Assembly: GCA_963819735.1 (NCBI GenBank)
Contig: CAWFXC010000001.1
Coordinates: forward strand, 496,001-560,000
Direction: 5' to 3'
Source of the DNA: CAWFXC01 sp963819735
GTDB taxonomy: Bacteria > Actinomycetota > Acidimicrobiia > IMCC26256 > DASPTH01
DNA length: 64,000 nucleotides
Positions 17,367 through 26,093 of this stretch are shown here, one piece after another. The position numbers and the translations under genes were made by a program. The notes under the pieces were generated by a model. It saw only the letters and a program-made list of their open reading frames with translations. It was not told the origin of the DNA and ran no database searches. Each line of letters begins with the position of its first letter. Within the stretch, counting starts at the first letter, position 1.

Positions 17367-18527
17367 ATGGCCGAGCCCGCATCCGGCGCCGACGCGCACC
17401 TCGATCGTCGCCATCGCCGCAACGAGCGCAGACGCCGCCAGATCCGGCGCGTGCTGGGCGTGGTCGCGAGCTGCGCGCTGTTCATCGGCTTCGTCCTCGT
17501 CGCCACCGACGTCGTGCGCTTCGGCGGCGGCGACAAGCCCTCGCTCGCCAACACGGTGGAGGCGGCACCGGGCGGCGCGGCCACGACCGCGACACCGAGC
17601 ACGATCGCGACGCGACCGTGCCGCGCCCTCACCGTGAGCGACCCCCTGAAACTGTGGGTCGGTGGCGACTCCCTCGCCGGTTCGCTGGGTCCGTCGCTGG
17701 GCACGATCGCCGGCGCGACCGGCGTGGTGCAGCCCTACTTCGACTCGCGCGTGTCGAGTGGCCTCAGCACCCCCGGCTTCTTCGACTGGCCCGATCACGC
17801 CACCACCGTGCTGAGCGACATCTCGCCTGATGTCGTCGTCTTCATCATCGGCGCCAACGACTGGGCGGCCACCGACACCGCCGCCGGCAAGGCCGACTAC
17901 ACGCAGAAGGTCGACGAAATGCTCAACGTGTTGATCGGCACCGGTCGCACCGTGTACTGGATCGGCGCGCCGATCCTGCGCGACGAGCAGATGGACGCCG
18001 GTGTCGTGCAGGTCAATGCGATCGCGGCCGCCGAAGCCAAGCTGCATCCGGAGGTGCAGTACGTCGACGCGTACAAGCTCTTCTCCGACACCGACGGCGA
18101 ATTCTCGTTCAACCTCCCCGACGAGACGGGCAAGGTCGTCACCATGCGCGCGGGCGACGGCGTGCACTTCACCCCCGACGGCGCCGACTACCTGGCCCGG
18201 CAGGTCTACAAGCTGGTCGACGCGCAGTGTCACGTGACCGCGCAGCAGGTGCCCGACCAACCCAAGGCCACCATCGAGGCCGAGGGCAGCACGCAGGTCG
18301 CGCCGAGCTCCGGCTCCGGGTCGTCGGGCTCGGGCTCGTCCGGGGGCACGGTGCAGACCACGCCACCCGCCACCGCACCTGACACCACCCAGCCGCCGGC
18401 GGACACGACTCCGGCCACCACGACGCCGACGACGACACCCGAGACCTCCGGCGCCGTCGAGCACGACCGTGCCGCCAAGCCAGTAGCTCTCAGCTTCGAG
18501 GCAGAACGCCGCCAGGCGCGTCGGTAG
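17367..18527 (+). CDS. SGNH/GDSL hydrolase (DUF459-type), single-pass membrane anchor
   Basis: About 386 residues. A basic N-terminus (RRHRRNERRRRQIRRV) precedes one membrane helix, so the enzyme is anchored facing outward. The catalytic domain has LWVGGDSLAGSLG (nucleophile Ser), FIIGANDWAA (Asn block) and DGVHFTPDG (Asp/His block). The last 120 residues are Ser/Gly/Thr/Pro-rich. DUF459 relatives are acyl-esterases acting on envelope glycans. A TAGCAT box overlaps the previous stop at 17317-17322. The downstream acyl-CoA dehydrogenase starts 10 bases later but has its own promoter-like box. Confidence 0.87.
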   Translation: MAEPASGADAHLDRRHRRNERRRRQIRRVLGVVASCALFIGFVLVATDVVRFGGGDKPSLANTVEAAPGGAATTATPSTIATRPCRALTVSDPLKLWVGGDSLAGSLGPSLGTIAGATGVVQPYFDSRVSSGLSTPGFFDWPDHATTVLSDISPDVVVFIIGANDWAATDTAAGKADYTQKVDEMLNVLIGTGRTVYWIGAPILRDEQMDAGVVQVNAIAAAEAKLHPEVQYVDAYKLFSDTDGEFSFNLPDETGKVVTMRAGDGVHFTPDGADYLARQVYKLVDAQCHVTAQQVPDQPKATIEAEGSTQVAPSSGSGSSGSGSSGGTVQTTPPATAPDTTQPPADTTPATTTPTTTPETSGAVEHDRAAKPVALSFEAERRQARR

Positions 18528-18537
18528 GCTGCCGCCC
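18525..18537 (+). promoter_or_regulatory. TANNNT box 7 bases before ATG, probable leaderless promoter
   Basis: TAGGCT at 18525-18530 is followed by 7 bases and ATG 18538. This spacing puts the transcript start at the start codon. The same arrangement recurs at 21206 and 32041. Confidence 0.5.
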
Positions 18538-20164
18538 ATGACCGACCCGCTCGTCGCCGCGGCCGCGGCCGTCGACTCCGCCGCCGACATCGTCACCACC
18601 GCCACCGATCACCTCGCACGCGCGTGCACCGTCGACGGCCGCATCTCCGTCGCCCGGCTCGACGAGCACCAGGTGCTCGCGTACGACCTCGCCCACGCCG
18701 CCAGCGCGGTCGAGGGGGCCAAGGTGATGCTCGACTACGCGAGCGCGCGGTGAGATCGAGTCGATGCTCGCCCGCGCGTTCATCGCCGATGCGCTCGCCG
18801 AGCTCGGCGCCAAGTTGATGGGACGCGAGTCGGTCTGGGGCGTCGACGCGAGCGTGCTCTCCCCCGCGCTGCCGTTCGTCGAAGCGCACCGCTCGCCGTC
18901 GTTCCTCGAATCCATCGCGGCCACGCTCGAGCGGTCGGGCACCGGACCGAGCCACCTGCCCGACGACTTCCAACTCGCGGCGGAGACCTTCCACCGCTTC
19001 GCCGTCGACAAGATCCGTCCGGTCGCCGAGCACATCCACCGAACCAACGCCGACATCCCCGAGGACCTCATCAGCGCGCTGGGCGAGCTGGGCGGGTTCG
19101 GCCTCTCGGTTCCCGAGGAGTACGGCGGGTTCGCGAGCGGCGGCGAAGCCGACTACCTCGGCATGGTCGTCGCCACCGAGGAGCTGTCGTGGGGTTCGCT
19201 CGGCGTCGGCGGCTCCCTCATCACCCGCCCCGAGATCCTCACGCGCGCGCTGGTCGCGGGCGGTACGGAGGAACAGAAGCAGCGCTGGCTCCCGCGCATC
19301 GCCGCCGGCGAGTTGATGGTGGGCGTCACCGTCACCGAGCCCGACTTCGGTTCCGACGTCGCCGGCGTGAGCACCATGGCCACCGCGGTCGACGGCGGCT
19401 ACCGCGTCAACGGCGTGAAGACGTGGGCCACGTTCGCGGGGCGGGCCAATCTCCTGATGCTGCTGGCGCGCACCAACCCCGACAAGAGCGCGTCGCACCG
19501 CGGCCTGTCGTTGTTCGTGGTCGAGAAGGACCCGTCGCCCGGACACGCGTTCGTGTTGGAGCAGCCCGACGGCGGCAAGATCGAAGGCCGCGCCATCGAC
19601 ACCATCGGGTACCGCGGCATGCACTCGTACGAGGTCTCCTTCTCCGACTGGTTCGTGCCCGCGGAGAACCTCGTCGGGGGCGAGGCCGGGCTCGGGAAGG
19701 GCTTCTACCTCCAGATGGAGGGATTCGAGAACGGACGGCTCCAGACCGCGGCGCGGGCCGTCGGCCTGATGGAAGCGGCGTTCGACGCCGGGCTCGCGTA
19801 CGCGCAGGACCGCATCGTGTTCGGCAAGCCGGTGTTCGACTACCAGCTCAGCCGCGTGAAGCTGGCCCGCATGGCCGCGCTGATCCAGGCCGGCCGCCAG
19901 TTCTCGTACGACGTCGCCCGGCGGATGGGCCGCGGCGAAGGCACGTTGTCGGCGTCGATGGTGAAGGCCTACGTGTGCCGCACCGCCGAGTGGGTCACGC
20001 GGGAGGCGATGCAACTCCACGGCGGTATGGGCTACGCCGAGGAGTTCGCGGTGTCGCGCTACTTCGTCGACGCCCGCGTGTTGTCGATCTTCGAGGGCGC
20101 CGACGAGACCTTGTGCCTGCGCGTGATCGCGCGGCGTCTGGCCGAGCAGGCCCTGGCTGCCTAG
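18538..20164 (+). CDS. Long acyl-CoA dehydrogenase, one frameshift
   Basis: About 541 residues once joined. An N-terminal helical extension (residues 1-70, TDPLVAAAAAVDSAADIV) is followed by a frame break near 18751, where one extra base produces a false TGA; the protein resumes as GEIESMLARAFIADALAEL. The catalytic domain has VTVTEPDFGSDVAG (FAD contact), TWATFAGRANLL, RIVFGKPVFDYQ and the C-terminal MQLHGGMGYAEEFAVSRYF with FEGADETL. This long form resembles the ACAD branch with an extra N-terminal domain. It ends overlapping the convergent lyase gene by 4 bases. Confidence 0.88.
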
Positions 20165-21093
20165 CTGCGGGTCATTCCGGCCCGCTCACCGCGGGTCACG
20201 AACTTCAGCGCCATCTTGCGGCTGGCCTCGTCGATCATCTCGTCGCCGAACATCACCGCGCCCCGTCGGTCGCCTTCGGTGGTCGCCTTCTCGTAGGCCT
20301 CGAGGATGTCGAACGCGTGGTCGAACTGCTCCTGCGTGGGCGTGAACACCTCGTTGATCACCGCGACCTGGTCGGGGTGCAGCGCCCACTTGCCGTCGTA
20401 GCCCAGGATGCGCGTGCGCATCGCGTAGTCGCGCAGCGCGTCGAGCTCCCGGATCTTGAGGAACGGGCCGTCGATCACCTGCAGGCCGTTGGCGCGGCCG
20501 GCCATCAGGATCTTGGCGAACACGTAGTGGAAGTGGTCGCCCGGGTACTCGGGGATCTGCACCCCGCCCGTGAGCACCGGCATCTCGGTGGAAGCGGCGA
20601 AGTCGGCGGGGCCGAACACGATGGTTTCCATCCGGCTCGACGCCGCGCAGATCTCCTCGACGTTGATGAGCCCGCGCGCGGTCTCGATCTGCGCTTCGAT
20701 GCCGACGCGACCCTCACGACCGGTGGTCTGTTCGATCTGGGTGAGAATCAGGTCGAGCGCGATCACATCGCTGGCCGACTGCACCTTCGGCAGCATGATC
20801 TCGTCGAGCCGCTCCGACGCGCCCTCGACCACGTGGATCACGTCGCGGTACGTCCACTTGGTGTCCCACGCGTTCACCCGCACGCACACCACGGTGTCGC
20901 CCCAGTCGAGCCCGTTGATCGCCTCGACCACGTTGTCGCGCGCCGCCTCCTTCTCCAGCGGCGCCACCGAGTCCTCGAGGTCGAGGAACACCATGTCGGC
21001 GCCGAGGCCGGGGGCCTTGCCGAGCATCTTCTGGCTCGAGCCGGGCACCGCCAGGCACGTGCGGCGAGGGAGGTTTCGGGATCGTTCGGACAT
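20161..21093 (-). CDS. HpcH/HpaI-CitE family CoA-ester lyase (malyl-CoA lyase-like)
   Basis: A 310-residue TIM-barrel lyase that cleaves or forms C-C bonds in (S)-malyl-CoA or beta-methylmalyl-CoA type esters. Visible features are RTCLAVPGSSQKMLGKA (CoA binding), DMVFLDLEDSVAP (metal Asp/Glu), IEAQIETARGLINVEE (catalytic Glu) and FGPADFAASTEMP (metal Asp). It ends with GYDGKWALHPDQV and a short tail, the Mcl1 pattern. I chose ATG 21093. The adjacent acyl-CoA dehydrogenase suggests a role in dicarboxyl- or methylmalyl-CoA metabolism. Confidence 0.9.
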   Translation of the reverse strand: MSERSRNLPRRTCLAVPGSSQKMLGKAPGLGADMVFLDLEDSVAPLEKEAARDNVVEAINGLDWGDTVVCVRVNAWDTKWTYRDVIHVVEGASERLDEIMLPKVQSASDVIALDLILTQIEQTTGREGRVGIEAQIETARGLINVEEICAASSRMETIVFGPADFAASTEMPVLTGGVQIPEYPGDHFHYVFAKILMAGRANGLQVIDGPFLKIRELDALRDYAMRTRILGYDGKWALHPDQVAVINEVFTPTQEQFDHAFDILEAYEKATTEGDRRGAVMFGDEMIDEASRKMALKFVTRGERAGMTRS

Positions 21094-21143
21094 GCGGGCG
21101 AGGGTAGACCCCGAACCGGCGCCCCCCGAAACCCGGCCTCCCC

Positions 21144-21197
21144 GGTTCACTGCGCCGTGAGTGCCGCAGCGCGGTAGCGGAGCGGCAGTGAATCGGG
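21144..21197. repeat. 54-base element with inverted ends (copy 1)
   Basis: Arms CCCGGTTCACTGC (21141-21153) and GCAGTGAATCGGG (21185-21197) are inverted repeats with one mismatch. The 54-base block is about 70 percent identical by hand alignment to the reverse complement of 46963-47016. It lies between two divergent genes. Confidence 0.6.
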
Positions 21198-21205
21198 TCG
21201 GGATC

Positions 21206-21218
21206 TACTCTCGGAGCC
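21206..21218 (+). promoter_or_regulatory. TANNNT box 7 bases before ATG, probable leaderless promoter
   Basis: TACTCT (21206-21211), then 7 bases, then ATG 21219. No ribosome-binding sequence is visible in the gap. Confidence 0.5.
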
Positions 21219-22052
21219 ATGGACGACCAACTCGCACTCACCGAGCTCGGCGACGGCATCTACGCGTGGCTGCTGCCCGGAGGCGAGACGGGCGTGGCCA
21301 ACGCGGGCGTCGTCGTCGACGCCGACGGCATCACCGTGATCGACACTCTGATGGTCCGATCACAGTGGGAGCCGTTCGCGGCCGCGGTCGCCGAGCTCGA
21401 CCTGCCGGTGCGGCGCACCATCCTCACCCACGCGCACGTCGATCATGTCGGCGGCACCAAGGCGTTCCCCAACGCTGCGGTGTTCGGTTCACCGATCACC
21501 AGCGACGCCCTCGATCAGGAGATGCCGATCGAGGGCTACAAGAAGTTCATGCCCGCGTTCGAAGAGGAGTTCGACGACCTCGCCGAGCTCGGGACCCGCG
21601 CCGTCACCCACCTGATCGACGGAGCCGCGCAGCTCACCGCGCGCATCGAGGTACTTCCCGCGTCGGGCCACACCGCGGGCGACCTGCTCGTGCTCGTCGC
21701 CGACACCGACGTGTGCTTCGCCGGTGACCTCTGTTTCTTCGGGGTCACGCCGCTCGCGTTCCAGGGTGACCCGGCGGCGTGGGCCGACGTGCTCGACGCC
21801 GTCGTCGACCTCGCCGACGTGATCGTGCCCGGCCACGGCCCGATCGGGGGCGAGGCCGAAGTTCGCGACCTGCAGGGCTACCTGCGCGCGTGCGTGGCCG
21901 CGAACGGCGACCCCGCGCGCATCCCCGCCGGTCCGTGGGACGACTGGATCGACCGCGAGCGCGACATCATCAACGTCGAGCGCGCGGTGCTCCTGGCCCG
22001 CGGCGACGACGTGGTGCCGCAGTCGATGCTGAAGGCGATCGGCCAGGCCTGA
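21219..22052 (+). CDS. MBL-fold metallo-hydrolase
   Basis: A 277-residue metallo-beta-lactamase-fold enzyme. Metal motifs are ILTHAHVDHVGGTKAFP, ASGHTAGDLLVL, FAGDLCFFGVTPLAF and IVPGHGPIGGEAEV, so both metal sites are intact. The C-terminus has a helical segment IDRERDIINVERAVLL. Close relatives are annotated as hydrolases acting on glyoxylate-type or aromatic-derived thioesters, but the substrate cannot be assigned here. It starts directly at a probable leaderless promoter. Confidence 0.88.
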   Translation: MDDQLALTELGDGIYAWLLPGGETGVANAGVVVDADGITVIDTLMVRSQWEPFAAAVAELDLPVRRTILTHAHVDHVGGTKAFPNAAVFGSPITSDALDQEMPIEGYKKFMPAFEEEFDDLAELGTRAVTHLIDGAAQLTARIEVLPASGHTAGDLLVLVADTDVCFAGDLCFFGVTPLAFQGDPAAWADVLDAVVDLADVIVPGHGPIGGEAEVRDLQGYLRACVAANGDPARIPAGPWDDWIDRERDIINVERAVLLARGDDVVPQSMLKAIGQA

Positions 22053-22147
22053 GCCGCGCTCGTTCGTTCACGTTCGTCGGACCGATCGCCCCTGTCTCGG
22101 CGCGCGCACGGTACGCGCTACCTTCGACCCATTCCAGGAGGCGATCC

Positions 22148-22627
22148 GTGGCCAAGAATCCCGACCCGAACGTGAAGCTCACCAGCACGAAGGGCGTGTC
22201 GCGCACGCTCGACGACTGGTCGACCATGTTCCACCTGTGCCTGGTGATCCTGCCGCCGCGGCCCGAGGCCGCGGTATACATCCCGATCGCGAAGCGCATC
22301 TTCCAGGTGTTCGGCGACGCCGATTGTCGCACCGCGTTCTGCGTCGTCGGCAACGAGTTCATCGCGCGCGGCGTCCTCGGCGAGGCGGAAGACGAGTATC
22401 TCTGCTTCATTGATCCCGACGGCGCGTTCGTCGAGAGCCTCGGCCTCGAGCATCTCCCCGCGTTCGTTCACCTGCGCCAGAACACGACGCTGGTCGCCGC
22501 CGCCGAGGGCTGGGACCCCGTCGAATGGCAGCGGGTGGCGAACGAAGTGGGCAAGGCGATGAAGTGGAGCGTTCCCACCGTCGCCGCCCCCGGGAACCCG
22601 CCGCCGTCGCCCGGCTGGCCCGTCTGA
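22148..22627 (+). CDS. Conserved actinobacterial protein, possibly thioredoxin-like fold
   Basis: A 159-residue protein starting at GTG 22148 behind a strong AGGAGG at 22136-22141. Visible stretches are WSTMFHLCLVILPPRPEAAV, FCVVGNEFIARGVLGEAEDE, LEHLPAFVHLRQNTTLVAAA and a Pro-rich end. The LPA(F/W)VH strand with a following helix resembles the C-terminal half of thioredoxin-like proteins, and there is no CxxC pair. I do not recognise a specific function. Confidence 0.75.
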   Translation: MAKNPDPNVKLTSTKGVSRTLDDWSTMFHLCLVILPPRPEAAVYIPIAKRIFQVFGDADCRTAFCVVGNEFIARGVLGEAEDEYLCFIDPDGAFVESLGLEHLPAFVHLRQNTTLVAAAEGWDPVEWQRVANEVGKAMKWSVPTVAAPGNPPPSPGWPV

Positions 22628-22660
22628 TTCCGGACAAATCGCCCGCGAACCGGGGCAGAC

Positions 22661-22704
22661 AGGCTCCCGGACACCGGGCAGGAGGCTCCCGGACACCGGG
22701 CAGG
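22661..22704. repeat. Two tandem 22-base repeats
   Basis: AGGCTCCCGGACACCGGGCAGG occurs at 22661-22682 and again exactly at 22683-22704, followed by a partial AGGCGG. Each unit contains a small CCCGG-ACA-CCGGG hairpin. It lies in the 267-base non-coding stretch after the 22148-22627 gene and could act as a termination or pausing region. Confidence 0.7.
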
Positions 22705-22785
22705 AGGCGGTCGCCCACGGGCCGCGTTCACAATCGCACGATGGTGGCGTCGCTCGCGCGCGTTCGCTAGGGTGACTCCTCGAGT

Positions 22786-22813
22786 CCGCACGCCGGGTGT
22801 GCCTAGCGTGCGG
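22786..22813 (+). terminator. Hairpin followed by T-rich tract
   Basis: Arms CCGCACGC (22786-22793) and GCGTGCGG (22806-22813) form a perfect 8-bp stem with a 12-base loop, followed by ATTGTTGTTGTAG. It may terminate upstream transcription or act in the leader of the NlpC/P60 gene. The rest of 22628-22894 holds the tandem repeat and nothing else I can support. Confidence 0.5.
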
Positions 22814-22894
22814 ATTGTTGTTGTAGAGCGTCAATGTTGTTCACAAGCCGTGTTCAGCAAGGACCGAAACGGCCCCCGCCGGAGGAGTCCCCAT

Positions 22895-23956
22895 ATGAAC
22901 CGCCGAGCACTTCGGCTCGTACCACTCGTCCTGGCGATCGCGACTCTGGGCGCGGTGTTGGCCCCCGCGGTCGTCCAGGCAGCACCGATCGACGACAAGC
23001 AGGCGCAGGCGGATCAGCTCTCGGCTGAGATCAACGCCAACGCCACGCAGTTGGCGGCGCTCAACGAACAGATCAACTCGGCGCAGAACAGCCTCGACAC
23101 GGCGAACGAGGCGATCGCCAACGCCGACGCGCTCGTCGCCGCCGCGCAGGCCAAGACGAAGGAGTTGCGCTCCGAGGTCGCCCAACGCGCCGCCGCCGTC
23201 TACACGCAGAGCGGCACGTCCGGCGGTGTCGAAGATCTCGACGCGCAGAACGCGCAGGACCTCTCCACTCGTCAGAAGTACAGCTCGATCGCCGCGCAGC
23301 GCGACAACCAGATCGTGGCGCAGCTCGCAGCGGCGAAGGAACAGCTCGCGATCCGTAAGACCGACGCCGAGGAAGCGCGTCAAGCCGCGCAGTCGCAGGT
23401 CGACGACATCAAGGCGCAGAAGGACAAGCTCGCCGCCGGTCAAGCCGACCTCGAGAAGCTGCAGTCGCAGGTGAAGGGCGAGATCGCCACGCTGGTCGCG
23501 CAGGCCGACGCGGCGCGCGCCGCACAGCAGGCCGCGGCCGCGCAGGCGCAGTACAAGCTCCCGGCACCGACGCCGGGTGGCGGCGGATCGAACGGACCGT
23601 CCGCTACTCCCCCGCCCACGAGCGGCAGCGTGTCGGCGGTGCTCGCGTACGCGTACGCACAACTCGGCAAGCCCTACTGCTACGCCGGTGTCGGCCCGCA
23701 GTGCTACGACTGCTCGGGTCTCTCGATGGAGGCGTGGGCGCAGGCCGGCGTCACCATGTCGCACGGTTCCTACGACCAGCAGGCGTCGTTCCCCGCGGTC
23801 TCGATGGATCAGCTCCAGCCCGGTGACCTCGTGTTCTGGCCTGGCCACGTGGGCATCTACGTGGGGAACAACAGCGTGCTCCATGCGCCGCACGAAGGCG
23901 TCAACGTCCAGATCACCGAGATCTGGCCCGGCGTGATCGGCGCCGCGCGTCCCTAG
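22895..23956 (+). CDS. Secreted NlpC/P60 peptidoglycan endopeptidase with coiled-coil domain
   Basis: A 353-residue RipA/RipC-type cell-wall hydrolase. Residues 1-30 are a signal peptide ending VVQAAP. Residues 31-225 are a long Gln/Ala-rich coiled coil, thought to keep such enzymes inactive until recruited. A Pro/Gly/Ser linker leads to the NlpC/P60 domain (about 245-353): YCYAGVGPQCYDCSGLSMEA with the catalytic Cys, GDLVFWPGHVGIYVGNN with the catalytic His. GGAGGAG at 22881 sets ATG 22895. Confidence 0.95.
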   Translation: MNRRALRLVPLVLAIATLGAVLAPAVVQAAPIDDKQAQADQLSAEINANATQLAALNEQINSAQNSLDTANEAIANADALVAAAQAKTKELRSEVAQRAAAVYTQSGTSGGVEDLDAQNAQDLSTRQKYSSIAAQRDNQIVAQLAAAKEQLAIRKTDAEEARQAAQSQVDDIKAQKDKLAAGQADLEKLQSQVKGEIATLVAQADAARAAQQAAAAQAQYKLPAPTPGGGGSNGPSATPPPTSGSVSAVLAYAYAQLGKPYCYAGVGPQCYDCSGLSMEAWAQAGVTMSHGSYDQQASFPAVSMDQLQPGDLVFWPGHVGIYVGNNSVLHAPHEGVNVQITEIWPGVIGAARP

Positions 23957-23980
23957 CGTTCCCTCCTCTACCGGATGCGG

Positions 23981-24424
23981 TCAGAGGTAGGCATGGAGGT
24001 TGAACGCCCACTCGCGTTCGGCCGCGTGAAGCCGGCGGCCCGTGATCGCGAACGGCTGCACGACGAGCCAGGCATCACGCTCGTCAGTGAGCCAGGAGTG
24101 CGGATCGAAGCGTTCGCGGAAGTCGGCCGCGTCGGCGTCGACGTGGTGGAGCGTGCCGCGTACGAGGACTGACCAGCCTTCCTGGTGACGAGCATCGATG
24201 TCGTCGATCTCGAACGCCGCGTTCATGGCTGCCCGTTCGATGACGTTGCCCGGTCGCGTTCGCAGGGCAACCCAGGTGAGACCGCTGGTTTCCACCAGCC
24301 GGTAGTTCACCGGCAGGACGAGAGGATGGCCGTCGACGATGACGGCAACGCGACCGACGGACTGCGCGCGCAACAGCCTCAGACACTCAACGTGATCCAG
24401 GTGCTCGAGCCAAGCCTCGGCCAT
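23981..24424 (-). CDS. PNPOx-like flavin/F420-binding split-barrel protein
   Basis: A 147-residue pyridoxamine 5'-phosphate oxidase-like protein. It has the usual C(L/R)LLRAQSVGRVAVIVDGHP opening, LPVNYRLV, WVALRTRPGN, an AAFEIDDID strand and GWSVLVRGTLHHVD. Such small proteins bind FMN, F420 or heme and are frequent in DosR-type regulons. GAAGGAG precedes ATG 24424. The cupredoxin gene ends 35 bases upstream, so the two are probably one unit. Confidence 0.88.
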   Translation of the reverse strand: MAEAWLEHLDHVECLRLLRAQSVGRVAVIVDGHPLVLPVNYRLVETSGLTWVALRTRPGNVIERAAMNAAFEIDDIDARHQEGWSVLVRGTLHHVDADAADFRERFDPHSWLTDERDAWLVVQPFAITGRRLHAAEREWAFNLHAYL

Positions 24425-24459
24425 ACGTCCGCTCCTTCGTGCATTGCCGGCCTCGGTCG

Positions 24460-24984
24460 TCACGGCACCGTGACGTCGAGGCGCATGCCCTCGCGGTAGT
24501 GACCCGGCAGATTGCAGACGGCGACGTAGTGCCCGGGGGTCAGCGCGGCCGTCTTCAAGGTTTCGGTGCCGCTCGCCGCGAGCGGCTCTCCGCTGTCGGC
24601 GACGCTGGTGAGCAGCGGCGATTCTTCGTTGACGTCGCCGTTTGCCTTCAGGGGAAGGTCCGTCGCCGCGAGATCGGTTCTGAAGATCACGAGTTCGTGC
24701 GCCACGGTGCCGTGGTTGGTCAGGGTGAAGGTGTGGACACCGGTGGCGAGCCGATCGGGCATGGAGATCCGGAACTCCGTGACCCCGACGGGCGTGCTCG
24801 TGTCCGGGGTCCGGAGCGCGTACGCGACGACCACCGCGACGACGGACGCGCCCAGGAACGCGCCGACGCCGATCAGCATGGGCTTCATCGCCCGCGTCGC
24901 GGTGCGCCATGTGGGTGACTCGGGCGTCGGGGACGGTCTGCCCGGCGGGGGTGCTTCGACATGGGGCAGCGCGGTTGTCGTCAT
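24460..24984 (-). CDS. Membrane-anchored cupredoxin (sulfocyanin-like)
   Basis: A 174-residue protein with an N-terminal Pro-rich cytoplasmic segment, one membrane helix (about 35-58) and an exported cupredoxin domain. Type-1 copper ligands are visible: His in GTVAHELVIF and Cys, His and Met in YVAVCNLPGHYREGM. The CNLPGHY signature matches sulfocyanin/nitrosocyanin-like proteins. It should carry electrons or bind copper at the outer face. A DosR-box-like sequence lies 36-51 bases upstream of ATG 24984. Confidence 0.88.
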   Translation of the reverse strand: MTTTALPHVEAPPPGRPSPTPESPTWRTATRAMKPMLIGVGAFLGASVVAVVVAYALRTPDTSTPVGVTEFRISMPDRLATGVHTFTLTNHGTVAHELVIFRTDLAATDLPLKANGDVNEESPLLTSVADSGEPLAASGTETLKTAALTPGHYVAVCNLPGHYREGMRLDVTVP

Positions 24985-25019
24985 CGATCGAGTGAACCGC
25001 GAGCGACGACACCGGCCTA

Positions 25020-25035
25020 GGGGAGGAAGTCCTCA
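25020..25035 (-). promoter_or_regulatory. DosR-box-like sequence upstream of cupredoxin gene
   Basis: On the minus strand TGAGGACTTCCTCCCC, 12 of 16 matching the box at 31852-31867. Its centre is about 43 bases before ATG 24984, a suitable activator position. The rest of 24985-25187 shows nothing else I can support. Confidence 0.4.
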
Positions 25036-25187
25036 TTCCCTCGAGTTCCGACTTCGGGTCGTTGGGCCCTATCCGGTTGCCGCGCCGACGGCCAGAATCG
25101 TCACGACTGCGAGCCGATGACGAACGTTCGTGGCCGAGATCGATCGGGAGACGACCGCCGAGATGCGCACGCGAACGCGGTCGGCCG

Positions 25188-26093
25188 ATGTGCGCTGACG
25201 GCGCGGCCGACTGGACGCTCGAAGACCTCGTGCGATCGTCCCTCGCGGGCGGCGTCGAGCTGCTCCTCGGCAGCGACCCGCTCGTGTGGGCGGGTGGCGA
25301 AGCGGCGGGTGTCCGTCGAGCTCGCATCGCGACCCGGTGGCTGCGCTCCGACCTGCGCATCTTCCGGCCGATCCTGGAGCGGAGCTGGAGCGAACCGCTC
25401 CGACGCGAGCTGGAATGGCTGGGCGACCAGCAGGGCCCCGTGCGAGACGCCGATGTCCTGACCGCCGAGCTGCTGGACACGGTGGGAGATCTGCCGACGG
25501 AGCAGCAGTGGACGGCCACGCAGCTCCTCGACCGGCTCCAGGAGATCCGCGCGCACAAGCGCGACGTGCTCCGGGATGCGATGCGCTCCCCGCGCTACCT
25601 GGACCTGCTCGATCGGCTGGAGCATGCGGCGCGCGCTCCGAAGTTGCGCGACACGCTGGGTGCGCGCCGCGCGACGGACGAGGTTGGCGCCCTCGCACAG
25701 CGACCGTGGACCAAGCTGTGCCGTCGGGTGGAGCAGCTCGCGACGCCACCGAGCGATGCGGCACTGCACGAAGTGCGCAAGTGCGTCAAGCAAGCTCGGT
25801 ACGCCTTCGAGGCCATCGCGCCGGTTGTGGGGAAGGACGCGCATGCAACGGCGGAACGACTGGCCGCGCTCCAGGACGTGCTCGGTCGTCACCACGACGC
25901 GGTCGTCGCCGCGAGCTGGCTCCTCGACGCAGTCCGGGGTGTGAACGACCCCGAAGTCGCCTTTGCCGCGGGTGAGATCGCCGGTTCCTTCGCGGCTGAC
26001 GCGCGGGAGTTCAGACGCGCCTGGCCGGCACCGTGGAACGATGCTCAGCTCAAGAGCGCGCGGGTCGACTCGGCGATGACGACATCTTCATGA
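25188..26093 (+). CDS. CHAD-domain protein
   Basis: About 301 residues, a conserved histidine alpha-helical domain that binds polyphosphate. The two helical repeats carry basic/His positions in VRRARIATRWLRSDLRIFRP and LHEVRKCVKQARYAFEAIAP, with acidic DQQGPVRDADVLTAELLDTV and LQDVLGRHHDAVVAASWLL. No CYTH domain is fused or adjacent. I chose ATG 25188; the open frame extends upstream. The last 49 bases overlap the convergent acetate kinase gene. Confidence 0.88.
   Translation: MCADGAADWTLEDLVRSSLAGGVELLLGSDPLVWAGGEAAGVRRARIATRWLRSDLRIFRPILERSWSEPLRRELEWLGDQQGPVRDADVLTAELLDTVGDLPTEQQWTATQLLDRLQEIRAHKRDVLRDAMRSPRYLDLLDRLEHAARAPKLRDTLGARRATDEVGALAQRPWTKLCRRVEQLATPPSDAALHEVRKCVKQARYAFEAIAPVVGKDAHATAERLAALQDVLGRHHDAVVAASWLLDAVRGVNDPEVAFAAGEIAGSFAADAREFRRAWPAPWNDAQLKSARVDSAMTTSS

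Noticed and set aside
22628..22894. c-di-AMP (ydaO-type) riboswitch before the NlpC/P60 gene
   Set aside because: The conserved blocks of that aptamer are not recognisable. Only a tandem repeat and a simple hairpin are seen.
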